Assembly: GCA_050289485.1 (NCBI GenBank)
Contig: JBNKFV010000016.1
Location: 1-64,000 of the forward strand
Direction of reading: 5' to 3'
DNA from: JBNKFV01 sp050289485
GTDB taxonomy: Bacteria > Pseudomonadota > Gammaproteobacteria > Pseudomonadales > Cellvibrionaceae
DNA: 64,000 bases
Shown: piece after piece, positions 53,659 through 62,633 of the stretch
How positions within the stretch are numbered: position 1 is the first letter of the stretch
Layout of the letters: the number at the start of each line of letters is the position of its first letter
Translations under genes and position numbers: made by a program
Notes under the pieces: generated by a model
Databases searched by the model: none
What the model saw: the letters and a program-made list of their open reading frames with translations, nothing else
What the model was told of the DNA's origin: nothing

Positions 53659-55188
53659 TTATCTGCTTTTTACCTTATCACTTTTCATAAACAGCAATAG
53701 GGGTACTACAAACAAGGTGAGCCACATCATCATATGAAAATCTTGTAAGTAAGCCAGCGTTAAGGCTTGCTGGTTAACGGTGCCGTTAAGTGCTGCAAGT
53801 CCCGCTGAGCTGCCAAGATTATAAACCCCCTCCTCTACTGCCTTATTCAAGGCAAGATTAAAAGGCGTGATATAGGGCGCGAAAGATGCGTGATTAGCTT
53901 GCGTTTCATGAGCCAGATTCGCCATCACCATCGAAATGCCAATACTACTGCCGATACTGCGTACCAGGTTATTGAGTGAGGTACCTTCATTGCGAAAATG
54001 TTGAGCGAGGGTTGAAAAGGTAACGGTTGAAAGCGGTACAAAAATAAAGCCTAAACCCACTCCTTGGATAAAACCGCTGGTTATGATCGGCTGTGGCCCC
54101 ATATCGTTAGTAAAACGCGTCATCAACCAGAGTGAAAAGCTGGTAGTAAAAAGACCAAATAGAATCATGTGTCGAGCATCAATCATTTGTGAAAGGCGCC
54201 CTACAATCAGCATTGCTAACATGATTCCTACGCCCCTTGGTGCAAGAATAAAACCCACATCAATGACCGGATAACCGCCCAGCTTTTGTAAATAGGGTGG
54301 CAACAAGGCGGCAGTGGCCAGCAGTATGATACCTACGACGAATGCGATAATCATACCAATACAAAAGTTGCGATCAGCAAAAAGTTGAGGCTCCAAAAAA
54401 GGGTGTTTCATCGTAAAAATATGCACAATAAACAAATAAAGCGCTAATATGCTGAGTGCTAATTCAGCAACAATTTCTGGATGATGAAACCAATTGAGCG
54501 ATTCACCTCTATCGAGCATCATTTGCAATGAACCAATCGCAACACTCAAAAAAACAAAGCCCAATAAGTCAAAGCGACGAGATCGATTTGACTCGGTTTC
54601 TTTCACATAAAGCGTAATACCTAGCCACGCCAGCATACCCACCGGAATGTTGATATAAAACACCCAGCGCCAGGTGTAATATTCAGTTAACCAGCCGCCT
54701 AATGTGGGGCCCAGAATGGGCCCAACCATAACGCCCATCCCCCACATGGCCATGGCCGAACCATGCTTCTCTCTGGGGTAAGTATCCAGCATCACAGATT
54801 GTGATAGCGGTACGAGAGGCGCGCCAAAAACACCTTGTAGCATTCGAAATACAACGATTTGCTCTAGGTTTTGCGCTGCGCCACACAGCATCGAGGTTAA
54901 CGTAAAACCAATAGTAGAGATAATAAAAAGTTTTTTTCGCCCAAAGCGCTCTGCGATAAAGCCTGTAAGGGGCATGGCAATAGCTGAGGCAACAATATAC
55001 GACGTGAGCACCCAGGCTATTTGCTCCTGGCTGGCGCGCATGGAGCCTTGCATATGTGGCAGCGACACATTCGCAATGGTGGTATCGAGTGTGTACATCA
55101 GTGTAGCCAGCATTACCGAAACAGTAATCCACAAAGGGTTTGAGTCGTAAGATGCTGGCATGGAGGCCGTGTTATGGTTCGAAGACAT
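53659..55188 (-). CDS. emrB: EmrB-type multidrug efflux MFS transporter (DHA2)
   Basis: Inner-membrane proton-driven exporter of the 14-helix DHA2 family, 509 residues. Motifs: WVLTSYIVASAIAMPLTGF in TM2, AERFGRKKLF loop A, LDTTIANVSLPHM in TM1 and GPTLGGWL in TM5, the drug-antiporter signature. It works with EmrA (10 bp upstream) and an outer-membrane TolC. Product of a marR–emrA–emrB operon. Confidence 0.92.
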   Translation of the reverse strand: MSSNHNTASMPASYDSNPLWITVSVMLATLMYTLDTTIANVSLPHMQGSMRASQEQIAWVLTSYIVASAIAMPLTGFIAERFGRKKLFIISTIGFTLTSMLCGAAQNLEQIVVFRMLQGVFGAPLVPLSQSVMLDTYPREKHGSAMAMWGMGVMVGPILGPTLGGWLTEYYTWRWVFYINIPVGMLAWLGITLYVKETESNRSRRFDLLGFVFLSVAIGSLQMMLDRGESLNWFHHPEIVAELALSILALYLFIVHIFTMKHPFLEPQLFADRNFCIGMIIAFVVGIILLATAALLPPYLQKLGGYPVIDVGFILAPRGVGIMLAMLIVGRLSQMIDARHMILFGLFTTSFSLWLMTRFTNDMGPQPIITSGFIQGVGLGFIFVPLSTVTFSTLAQHFRNEGTSLNNLVRSIGSSIGISMVMANLAHETQANHASFAPYITPFNLALNKAVEEGVYNLGSSAGLAALNGTVNQQALTLAYLQDFHMMMWLTLFVVPLLLFMKSDKVKSR

Positions 55189-55198
55189 AGGTAACTAC

Positions 55199-56272
55199 TT
55201 AGAAAGATAAACCCAAAAGGCTACGCTGGTAATGGGTATCAATAGATACCTCTGCACTTAAGCCAACGCGCAGTTGCGGTGCGTTATTTTGGGGTTCAAT
55301 CGAAATTCTTACCGGTACACGTTGAGCAATTTTGACCCAGTTACCTGTAGCATTTTGCGGCGGTATAATGGAAAACTCTGCTCCAGTGGCTGGGCTCAAA
55401 CTTTCCACCGTGCCTTTCCAGCTGAAATTGGGATAGGTATCAACGGTGATCTCCACCTGCTGGCCTTTTTCAACATGGGTTAAATCGGTTTCAGGAAAAT
55501 TGGCTTCGATCCACAAGTGATCACTGGTGACTAATACCATCGCCATTCTACCGACACTAAGATATTCCCCCATCTTGGGTACTTGACTAACCACTCCGTC
55601 GCGGCGGGCTCGAACCGTAGTTCGCGCGAGGTCGAGTTCACGCTGCTGAAGCTCTGCCTCCACCGCTTGATAGCTGGGGTGAGATTCTATGGGGCGATCA
55701 ACATCGCCGCCGAGTTTAGTGGCAAGGCTCGTTAATTCTTTTTGTAAAATGGTGATTTTCTCTTTTGCCAACTGCGCACTTTCTTGCGCATGATCAACAT
55801 TAGACGCTGAAGTAAAATGTTGATTGGCAAGGTTAAACTGACGTTTTTCCTCGCGTAATGCATAGTCATAACGAGTTTTTGCACTGGCAATTTCGGCTTC
55901 TTTTTCGTGATAGCTGGCAATCGTGGCATTAAGGTCTGTAGCTACCTGCTGAAGCTGAGCCTTGGCTTTGGCAACTGAGACTTTAAAAGGCGCAGGGTCG
56001 ATTTGAAACAATACGTCGCCGGCTTTTACGGCTTGGTTTTCAGCGACGGGAACATCGACAACCACACCAGACACTTCAACACTCACACCTATCTTATCGG
56101 CTTTAACATAAGCGTTTTCCGTTTCAACAAAGCGCCCGCCGTGTAAATAGATAGCCAATGCGATAATGCCAATAATCAATGGCACCACAAATAAAAGCAC
56201 CGTGCGTTTGGCTCTCACGGATGACATTTTGGTTGTGGGTTTAAGCATGGTTTCTAAATTGTTTGCGGTCAT
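55199..56272 (-). CDS. emrA: EmrA-type membrane fusion protein
   Basis: Periplasmic adaptor of the HlyD family, 357 residues, single N-terminal membrane helix (VLLFVVPLIIGIIALAIYL). The biotinyl-like half-domains (VEVSGVVVDVPVAENQAVKAGDVLF and ARRDGVVSQVPKMGEYLSVG) flank a helical hairpin (about 95-200). Connects EmrB to TolC. 36 bp after the marR stop. Confidence 0.92.
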   Translation of the reverse strand: MTANNLETMLKPTTKMSSVRAKRTVLLFVVPLIIGIIALAIYLHGGRFVETENAYVKADKIGVSVEVSGVVVDVPVAENQAVKAGDVLFQIDPAPFKVSVAKAKAQLQQVATDLNATIASYHEKEAEIASAKTRYDYALREEKRQFNLANQHFTSASNVDHAQESAQLAKEKITILQKELTSLATKLGGDVDRPIESHPSYQAVEAELQQRELDLARTTVRARRDGVVSQVPKMGEYLSVGRMAMVLVTSDHLWIEANFPETDLTHVEKGQQVEITVDTYPNFSWKGTVESLSPATGAEFSIIPPQNATGNWVKIAQRVPVRISIEPQNNAPQLRVGLSAEVSIDTHYQRSLLGLSF

Positions 56273-56308
56273 AACTATTTACCATTGGGCAAGCTGATTG
56301 TGACAGCT

Positions 56309-56758
56309 TTATTTGGATGCAGCGACGTCAGTTGCCTTTTTCAGGTTTTCGCAAATTACGTTCATAGCGTGATACAGGATATCTATCTCTTTATCTGATA
56401 ACCCACTAAGGGCCGTGTCGCGCACTGATTCACCGAGCAATTTGATTTTGCTGATGTAGGGTTCTGCCTTATCGGTGATATATAAGAGATAGGCTCGGCG
56501 ATCGGTGGGGTCCTGACGACGCTCTACGAGGCCCTCCTCCACCAGTTGATCGATAGAGCGCGCGAGAGTCATGGGTTGGATCTCCAGAATTTCAGCCAAG
56601 GCTACTTGTCGAATACCCGGGTGCCGGGTGACATGGATTAACGTTCGGCTTTGCGCGAGGGTTAGTGGCACCACATCTAACTGCCGTTGAAAGTGCTGGC
56701 GCATCAATCTGGCGGTATCGGTGACCAGAAAGCCCAAGTTTTCTTTGGTACCTGTCAT
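56309..56758 (-). CDS. MarR-family repressor of emrAB
   Basis: 149 residues; winged helix LTLAQSRTLIHVTRHPGIRQVALAEILEIQPMTLARSIDQLVEEGLVERR with wing DPTDRRAYLLYIT. First gene of the efflux operon, so it probably represses itself and emrAB. A perfect 11-bp inverted repeat immediately upstream (56768-56804) is the likely operator. Confidence 0.9.
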   Translation of the reverse strand: MTGTKENLGFLVTDTARLMRQHFQRQLDVVPLTLAQSRTLIHVTRHPGIRQVALAEILEIQPMTLARSIDQLVEEGLVERRQDPTDRRAYLLYITDKAEPYISKIKLLGESVRDTALSGLSDKEIDILYHAMNVICENLKKATDVAASK

Positions 56759-56767
56759 TTTACTAAC

Positions 56768-56804
56768 CTATGCATATAGTAATCATTGCTTATTATATGC
56801 ATAG
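56768..56804. promoter_or_regulatory. Probable MarR operator of the emr operon
   Basis: CTATGCATATA (56768-56778) and TATATGCATAG (56794-56804) are exact inverted repeats 15 bp apart. Each arm contains the palindrome TATGCATA, centres 27 bp apart. It starts 10 bp upstream of the marR start codon. Confidence 0.72.
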
Positions 56805-57036
56805 CTTTTCAAATGTCAATTTACCCTTGAATTCCCAAAACATGCCCTCAGCTCTTTTAGGGAAAGGGTTAACGGCTTTGGTGCCCATTATTTATCGATC
56901 TGATAGACAAAAATTAGTCGCTAAATACGCTGGTCTGAATGAAACTTTGATCCAACTCAGCTGACTGACCCTATAACACACAGACAAATGCATTGTTGGC
57001 TAAATGCACAAATGCTTTGAACAAGGAGCCATAGTA

Positions 57037-57504
57037 ATGAGCACTATTGATATTGGAATTGATGCTGAAAGCCGCGAAAAAATTGCTGAAGGTCTAAAAA
57101 AGTTGCTCGCCGACTCATACACCCTGTACTTGCAAACGCACAACTTTCACTGGAACGTGACAGGCCCGCAGTTTCGTGAGCTGCATCTAATGTTCGAAGA
57201 GCATTACACGGAATTGGCGGTAGCCGTTGACGATATCGCTGAGCGTATTCGTACCTTGGATATACCGGCGCCTGGTACGTATAAGGCTTTTGTGGAGCTG
57301 AGTTCTATTGATGAAGTAGACGGTGTGCCATCGGCTACCAACATGGTTGAGATTCTGACACGTGGCCACGAACAGGTGGTTAAAACCTGTCGCGAAGCCC
57401 TTGAACCTGCGCAAGCTGCTGGCGATGAGTCTTCTGCATCGCTGATTTCTGACCGTATGCGCATCCACGAAAAAACGGCCTGGATGCTCCGCGCTATGCA
57501 ATAA
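57037..57504 (+). CDS. dps: Dps family ferritin-like DNA-protection protein
   Basis: 155 residues from the ATG at 57037, which has AAGGAG upstream; the longer frame from 57004 is not used. The inter-subunit ferroxidase site is seen in HNFHWNVTGPQFRELHLMFEEHYTELAVAVDDIAERIR. Dodecameric Dps oxidises Fe2+ with peroxide and protects DNA in stress. No OxyR or Fur site was recognised in the 230 bp upstream. A terminator follows. Confidence 0.92.
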   Translation: MSTIDIGIDAESREKIAEGLKKLLADSYTLYLQTHNFHWNVTGPQFRELHLMFEEHYTELAVAVDDIAERIRTLDIPAPGTYKAFVELSSIDEVDGVPSATNMVEILTRGHEQVVKTCREALEPAQAAGDESSASLISDRMRIHEKTAWMLRAMQ

Positions 57505-57542
57505 GCCATTGGCATTTTGGTTGGCTGTAGATACCCTAGACC

Positions 57543-57566
57543 ATGCCCCATGTTGTGGGGCATTTT
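57543..57566 (+). terminator. Terminator of dps
   Basis: ATGCCCCA and TGGGGCAT form an 8-bp stem with a TTTT tail, 38 bp after the stop. Confidence 0.85.
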
Positions 57567-57600
57567 GTTATGACAATACAACTGGGTTATTAGCCGCCAG

Positions 57601-58881
57601 ATGAAAATAGACAACCCCACACCGCTCTACCCTACCGCTACGGAACTCACATCCCTACGCCTTGGTGATTACCCATCGTTAAATGCTTTTCTTGCTGAAG
57701 GCCCAGCCTGGCGCAACCAACACTGGCAATGGGGGCTCGATTTTCTGAAATATATTGGCCGCAATAAATCCGAACACACCTACGTGCGCTTTCGTAACGA
57801 AATGGAGCGTTTTTTGTTATGGGTATTCATCGTGAAGCAACAGCCCATGGATGAATTGCGAAAAACTGACATTCTCGAATATGCCGACTTTTGCTGGAAA
57901 CCACCGCTAAATTGGATTTCTCTGTCAAATCATGACCGTTTTGTGTGGGAAAACGGTGCCTATGCAGCCAATAAAAAATGGCTGCCTTTTCGACTAACGC
58001 TCAACCGACAGCAACAAACAACACTGGATACCGGCGACACAAAAGCTGTTGAGGCAGAAAAGAAGAAATACCGCCCCTCGCAACAAACACTTCATGCGAT
58101 GTTTACGGGGGTTATTGCTTTTTACAAATACCTAATGGGCGAAGAGATCTGCTACGGCAACCCTGCGCAAGTGGCTAAAAAAGACTGCCGCTATTTTATT
58201 GCCGATGCACAAGTGAAAGATGTGCGCCGTCTGACTGAAGAACAATGGAACTATGCACTGGAAACAGCCGAAAAAATGGCCGAACACGATGCTATTTACG
58301 AGCGTAATCTGTTTATTGTGGCGTCGCTGAAAACGCTGTTTTTACGTATTTCAGAGTTGTCTGAACGAACGCAGTGGTCACCGGCAATGAACCACTTCTG
58401 GCAGGACGATACAGGCAACTGGTGGCTTAAAATCTATGGCAAGGGGCGTAAACTGCGTGACGTTACCGTGCCGGACCAGTACTTGCCGTATCTGAAACGC
58501 TATCGCCAATTTAGAGGGCTGTCGGGTCTGCCTGGCACATCGGACTACTCACCTCTGGTTGAGAAAATCCGCGGCCAAGGAGGTATGACCAGTCGCCACC
58601 TGGCCCGACTGGTACAGGAGGTATTCAACCAGGCTTATGAAAACATGAAAGCCGAACGGGGCGAAGATGCAGCGGCAAAACTACGTGAAGCATCAACCCA
58701 CTGGCTGCGCCATACGGGAGCCAGTATGGAAATTGAGCGTGGCCGAGCGCTCAAGGATGTATCGGAAGACTTGGGCCATGCCAGCATGGCAACTACCGAC
58801 ACGGTGTATGTACAAAGCGAAAACAAGAAACGTGCTGCCAGCGGTAAGACCCGATCAGTATCCAGTCCCAACCGCCGCTAG
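57601..58881 (+). CDS. Orphan tyrosine recombinase (XerD-like integrase)
   Basis: 426 residues with the full catalytic set: Arg249 (LFLRISELSERTQW), Lys281/284 (IYGKGRKLRDVTVP), His367 and Arg370 (THWLRHTGAS), His393 (LGHASMATTD) and nucleophile Tyr403 (TVYVQ). An N-terminal SAM-like core-binding region spans about 25-190 with an insertion of charged residues. There is no excisionase, phage gene or tRNA beside it, so its target site is unknown. Located between dps and the copper operon. Confidence 0.88.
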   Translation: MKIDNPTPLYPTATELTSLRLGDYPSLNAFLAEGPAWRNQHWQWGLDFLKYIGRNKSEHTYVRFRNEMERFLLWVFIVKQQPMDELRKTDILEYADFCWKPPLNWISLSNHDRFVWENGAYAANKKWLPFRLTLNRQQQTTLDTGDTKAVEAEKKKYRPSQQTLHAMFTGVIAFYKYLMGEEICYGNPAQVAKKDCRYFIADAQVKDVRRLTEEQWNYALETAEKMAEHDAIYERNLFIVASLKTLFLRISELSERTQWSPAMNHFWQDDTGNWWLKIYGKGRKLRDVTVPDQYLPYLKRYRQFRGLSGLPGTSDYSPLVEKIRGQGGMTSRHLARLVQEVFNQAYENMKAERGEDAAAKLREASTHWLRHTGASMEIERGRALKDVSEDLGHASMATTDTVYVQSENKKRAASGKTRSVSSPNRR

Positions 58882-59078
58882 TGGCTGGGGTAGAGTGATT
58901 AAAACTCAAAATGTGCTATAACAACAAACGTTAGTGTTTTGATTATGATGACGCGAGTGTTTATCTTCGGTACCGCACGACATTTTATATAACTGGCGAC
59001 CTTAAATTCGGCAGTATTGACGGCAAACGATGTGATTAAAACTGGCTTGCAACGATTTTTTCGCTAGAATGGGCTTCT

Positions 59079-59477
59079 ATGCAGCGTATGTATTTTTGGC
59101 GTAAAACTATCCTCCATTGTCTGTTGACACTTTGTCTGCTGCAAAGCGGAAGCGCCTTGGCACTTGCCATTTACAGCAGTTGTGCAGGTGATGATAAGCC
59201 AGCTCATGCAGCAATGGATTCAAATACCCACGCCCATATGCATGGCATGACTACGACCGATTCCGTTTCACCTACCTCCCCAAGCAGTAACGACAATCAA
59301 CATGGTTGCGACCCCGGTTGCGACTGCTGCAAAGTGCTCCACAATGTTGTACTCATTTCTCCACCTGCTGCTGGTATCAGCTTTGGTGATAGCCAATTCG
59401 ATAAGATTAGAGTCATAGGTCACCCTCTGGCACTGTATGGCTCGTTCTTGCGGCCACCTACATCTTTCAGCCTCTAA
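59079..59477 (+). CDS. Small periplasmic Cys/His/Met-rich protein of the copper operon
   Basis: 132 residues. A signal peptide (TILHCLLTLCLLQSGSALALA) is followed by a His/Met cluster (NTHAHMHGM) and a Cys cluster (HGCDPGCDCCKVLHNV) suited to copper binding. It resembles the small secreted proteins (CopL or DUF2946-like) that precede copAB in gammaproteobacteria, but a precise family is not certain. 84 bp upstream of copA in the same direction. Confidence 0.72.
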   Translation: MQRMYFWRKTILHCLLTLCLLQSGSALALAIYSSCAGDDKPAHAAMDSNTHAHMHGMTTTDSVSPTSPSSNDNQHGCDPGCDCCKVLHNVVLISPPAAGISFGDSQFDKIRVIGHPLALYGSFLRPPTSFSL

Positions 59478-59561
59478 AATAGATTAGCTTTTAATTTTAA
59501 TTTGTTGATTTAAATAGCTTTTTTGCTTTTTAGATTGCGGCCACATTAGAGGTGTATCACC

Positions 59562-61541
59562 ATGAGCGGTGAAAATAAAACTGTTACAACAATGCTTCGT
59601 CACACATTGCCAGCGGATCCGGCGCGGCGCCAATGGCTATGCGGTATGGGCAAAAGTGCAACGCTGGCTTCTGCGCTGCCGTTGCTCTCCGGCATTGGTA
59701 GCTCTCTGCTGAGTCAAAACACGTCTGCGACGGCCTCAGGTACGAGCGCACCGGAAGTACTGAAAGGTACCGAATTTCATCTCAATATCGGCTATCGAGA
59801 TATTAATATATCTGGCAGCAAGCGCCGGGCGACCCTGATCAATGGATCACTCCCGGGCCCTACCCTGCATTGGAAAGAAGGTGATGAAGTCACCCTGCAT
59901 GTAACCAACCATTTGGATACCGCCTCGTCGATTCACTGGCACGGCCTTATTTTGCCTACCGATATGGATGGCGTACCAGGCCTAAGTTTCGACGGCATTC
60001 CTCCAGGCGAAACATTTACCTATCGATTTACCGTTAGTCAAACCGGTACCTACTGGTATCACAGTCACTCAGGGTTTCAGGAGCAAACCGGGGTATACGG
60101 TTCGATCGTGATAGACGGTAAGTCTGACCCGGTAACGGCCGATGCAGACCATGTAATTGTACTCTCGGATTGGAGCGATCAAACACCTGAGAGTATTTAT
60201 GCCACCCTGAAAAAAATGAGCCATTACTACAATCGGCAGGAACGCACCCTGCGCGATACCTTCAGGGATATCCAGGAAAAAGGCTTTGTGAGCATGTGGC
60301 GAGACCGCGCCATGTGGAACGACATGCGTATGTCGTCGACCGACATCTCTGACGTTACCGGTTATACCTATCATTACCTGTTAAATGGTAAGCCCTCAAC
60401 AGACACGTGGCGCACCACGTTTACGCCTGGGCAAACCCTGCGCCTGCGCTTTATCAACGCCGGCGCGATGACGCTGTTTGATGTGCGTATTCCTGGCTTA
60501 CCCATGACGGTAGTCGCTGCCGATGGTCAACCGGTGAAACCGGTTAGCGTTGACGAATTTCGTATAGGTACAGCAGAAACTTATGACGTACTGATTACCC
60601 CCACTGAAGCAGCCTATACCCTTTTTGCTCAATCAATCGATCGCAGTGGTTTTATCTGGGGAACGCTGGCTAGCCAGCCAAATGCAGCGGCAGAAGTGCC
60701 TGCAGTGGACCCGCCTCCGGTACTTGAACATGGCGATATGGGGATGGGGCATGGTGACCATAGCGCGCATGGCAGCAACTCGTCTGAGCATTCAGGTCAC
60801 GACATGGGTGGCATGGAAGGCATGGATCACTCTGGTCATGATATGGGCGGTATGGCAGATATGGACGGTATGGACCATTCCAGCCATGACATGAGTGGAA
60901 TGGGAGGCATGGATCACTCCGGTCACGACATGAGCAGTATGGAAAACATGGATCACTCTGGCCATGGCGCCACTACACTGGACCTTGCAGGTATGGGCAG
61001 CACTGCCGCCATCGTGCACAAACCCAGTGAATTTGGCCCACAGGTAGACATGCGTTCAGAGGTGCCTGTGAGCGGCCTAGACGATCCCGGTATTGGATTA
61101 CGGCATCACCAGCACCGCTTTGGGCGTAAAGTACTGAGCTATGCTGACCTGAAAAACTATTACCCCACGGGCGATAAACGTCAGCCAACACGTGAGATTC
61201 AGCTACACCTTACTGGCAATATGAGCCGCTATACTTGGTCGTTTGACGGTATCAAATACACTCAAGCAGAGCCGGTTAAATTAACCTACGGCGAACGTGT
61301 GAGAATTACGCTGGTGAACGACACCATGATGACTCACCCGATTCACCTGCACGGTTTATGGAGCGAGCTGGAAACTGGCGATCCTGATTTTATCCCCCGT
61401 AAACACACTATCCTGGTTCAACCAGGTAAGAAAATAAGCTATTTGGTTACCGCAGATGCAGAAGGCCGTTGGGCTTATCACTGCCATTTGCTTTATCACA
61501 TGTCAGGCATGATGCGCGAAGTGCGCGTTGAGCGGGCCTGA
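59562..61541 (+). CDS. copA: Copper resistance multicopper oxidase CopA
   Basis: Periplasmic multicopper oxidase (PcoA/CopA), 659 residues, exported folded through Tat: RRQWLCGMGKSATLASALP begins near residue 22. Copper ligands lie in SSIHWHGLILP, YWYHSHSGFQEQTG, HPIHLHGLW and WAYHCHLLYHMSGMM. Residues about 395-475 are a Met/His-rich repeat of HSGHDMGGM-like units for extra Cu(I) binding. Oxidises Cu(I) and limits copper toxicity. Followed 14 bp later by copB. Confidence 0.94.
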   Translation: MSGENKTVTTMLRHTLPADPARRQWLCGMGKSATLASALPLLSGIGSSLLSQNTSATASGTSAPEVLKGTEFHLNIGYRDINISGSKRRATLINGSLPGPTLHWKEGDEVTLHVTNHLDTASSIHWHGLILPTDMDGVPGLSFDGIPPGETFTYRFTVSQTGTYWYHSHSGFQEQTGVYGSIVIDGKSDPVTADADHVIVLSDWSDQTPESIYATLKKMSHYYNRQERTLRDTFRDIQEKGFVSMWRDRAMWNDMRMSSTDISDVTGYTYHYLLNGKPSTDTWRTTFTPGQTLRLRFINAGAMTLFDVRIPGLPMTVVAADGQPVKPVSVDEFRIGTAETYDVLITPTEAAYTLFAQSIDRSGFIWGTLASQPNAAAEVPAVDPPPVLEHGDMGMGHGDHSAHGSNSSEHSGHDMGGMEGMDHSGHDMGGMADMDGMDHSSHDMSGMGGMDHSGHDMSSMENMDHSGHGATTLDLAGMGSTAAIVHKPSEFGPQVDMRSEVPVSGLDDPGIGLRHHQHRFGRKVLSYADLKNYYPTGDKRQPTREIQLHLTGNMSRYTWSFDGIKYTQAEPVKLTYGERVRITLVNDTMMTHPIHLHGLWSELETGDPDFIPRKHTILVQPGKKISYLVTADAEGRWAYHCHLLYHMSGMMREVRVERA

Positions 61542-61555
61542 GAGGAGATAAAGCA

Positions 61556-62347
61556 ATGAGACAGCGATATTCCCCTATTAGCACTTTCGTATCTGGAGTA
61601 ACCGCCATGACAACGCAGAACGCTACACCTAAAACAACGGCCCCGCGCCTTTTGTCAGTGGTATTGGCTACCGCCACACTGACTGCCAGCCAACTGTGCG
61701 CGGCGGGCGGTAAAGATGACCCCATGCTTGCCTACTGGAAAGTGGACCGCTTGGAAAGGCAGTTTACCGATGATGAAGACGCTACCCTGCTCGAAGGCAA
61801 CGCCTGGCTTGGGCACGACTTGCAGAAAATCTGGCTGAATTATGATGTTGAAATTGTCGATAACCGTGTAGAAGAAGCCGAGCTGGAGTGGCTCTACCAC
61901 CGAGCGATTAGCCCCTACTGGAACCTTCAGGCAGGTGTACGCCAAGTGTTACGCCCAGACCCAGTCGATTATGGTTTTATGATCGGTGTTCAGGGCATTG
62001 CGCCCTACTTTATTGAAACCGATACGCATCTGGCGGTTATGGAAGACGACATCGTGCATTGGAGCCTTGAAGCCGAAAAAGAATGGATGATTACACAACA
62101 ATGGATTGCGGTGACAGAATTTGGCTTTAATGTGTACGATCAAACCGATGAAGACAAGGAAATTGGTAGCGGCTTGTCTGATACCAGCGTATCGCTTCGC
62201 TTACATTATGCCATTCGCCCCGAGCTGGCCCCCTATATTGGGGTCAACTGGAATAATGTATGGGGCAGCCGTAAAGACCTTGCAAAAGAACATGGCGAGC
62301 CCACTGCACAGCACGCCTATACCCTAGGTATCCAGTTCTGGTTTTAA
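61556..62347 (+). CDS. copB: Copper resistance outer-membrane protein CopB
   Basis: 263 residues. The ATG at 61556 has a strong GAGGAGAT upstream; an in-frame ATG at 61607 would still include the signal peptide. KVDRLERQF, LEGNAWLGHDLQKIWLNYDVE and the amphipathic beta-strand pattern to the C-terminal aromatic (GIQFWF) mark a CopB beta-barrel. It lacks the usual Met-rich N-terminal repeats of long CopB proteins. Confidence 0.92.
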   Translation: MRQRYSPISTFVSGVTAMTTQNATPKTTAPRLLSVVLATATLTASQLCAAGGKDDPMLAYWKVDRLERQFTDDEDATLLEGNAWLGHDLQKIWLNYDVEIVDNRVEEAELEWLYHRAISPYWNLQAGVRQVLRPDPVDYGFMIGVQGIAPYFIETDTHLAVMEDDIVHWSLEAEKEWMITQQWIAVTEFGFNVYDQTDEDKEIGSGLSDTSVSLRLHYAIRPELAPYIGVNWNNVWGSRKDLAKEHGEPTAQHAYTLGIQFWF

Positions 62348-62364
62348 CTTGCGGCTAAGAAAAA

Positions 62365-62389
62365 GCACCGCCGCATAGGCGGTGCCTTT
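62365..62389 (+). terminator. Terminator of the copper operon
   Basis: GCACCGCC and GGCGGTGC form a perfect 8-bp stem around GCATA, followed by CTTT only, 18 bp after the copB stop. Confidence 0.65.
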
Positions 62390-62633
62390 GATATCTACGA
62401 TTGCTTCCCCAGTAACTTTTTTCTCTTCTATTTCTTGTCCAAATTCCCCAAATCCAGTATTGGAATGCAGCGTTGCATTTTTACTATGCCGCATTTGCTT
62501 GCGGTAGCTAAATTTAACAGTCTAGTATTGAGATCGATGACGTAACAACAAATCATATGATTGATCGATCCGAAGGTTGGATTGTTTGCGCCATTGTCAT
62601 ATAGCTAATAAGAATAAAAAACGAGGGGACATT

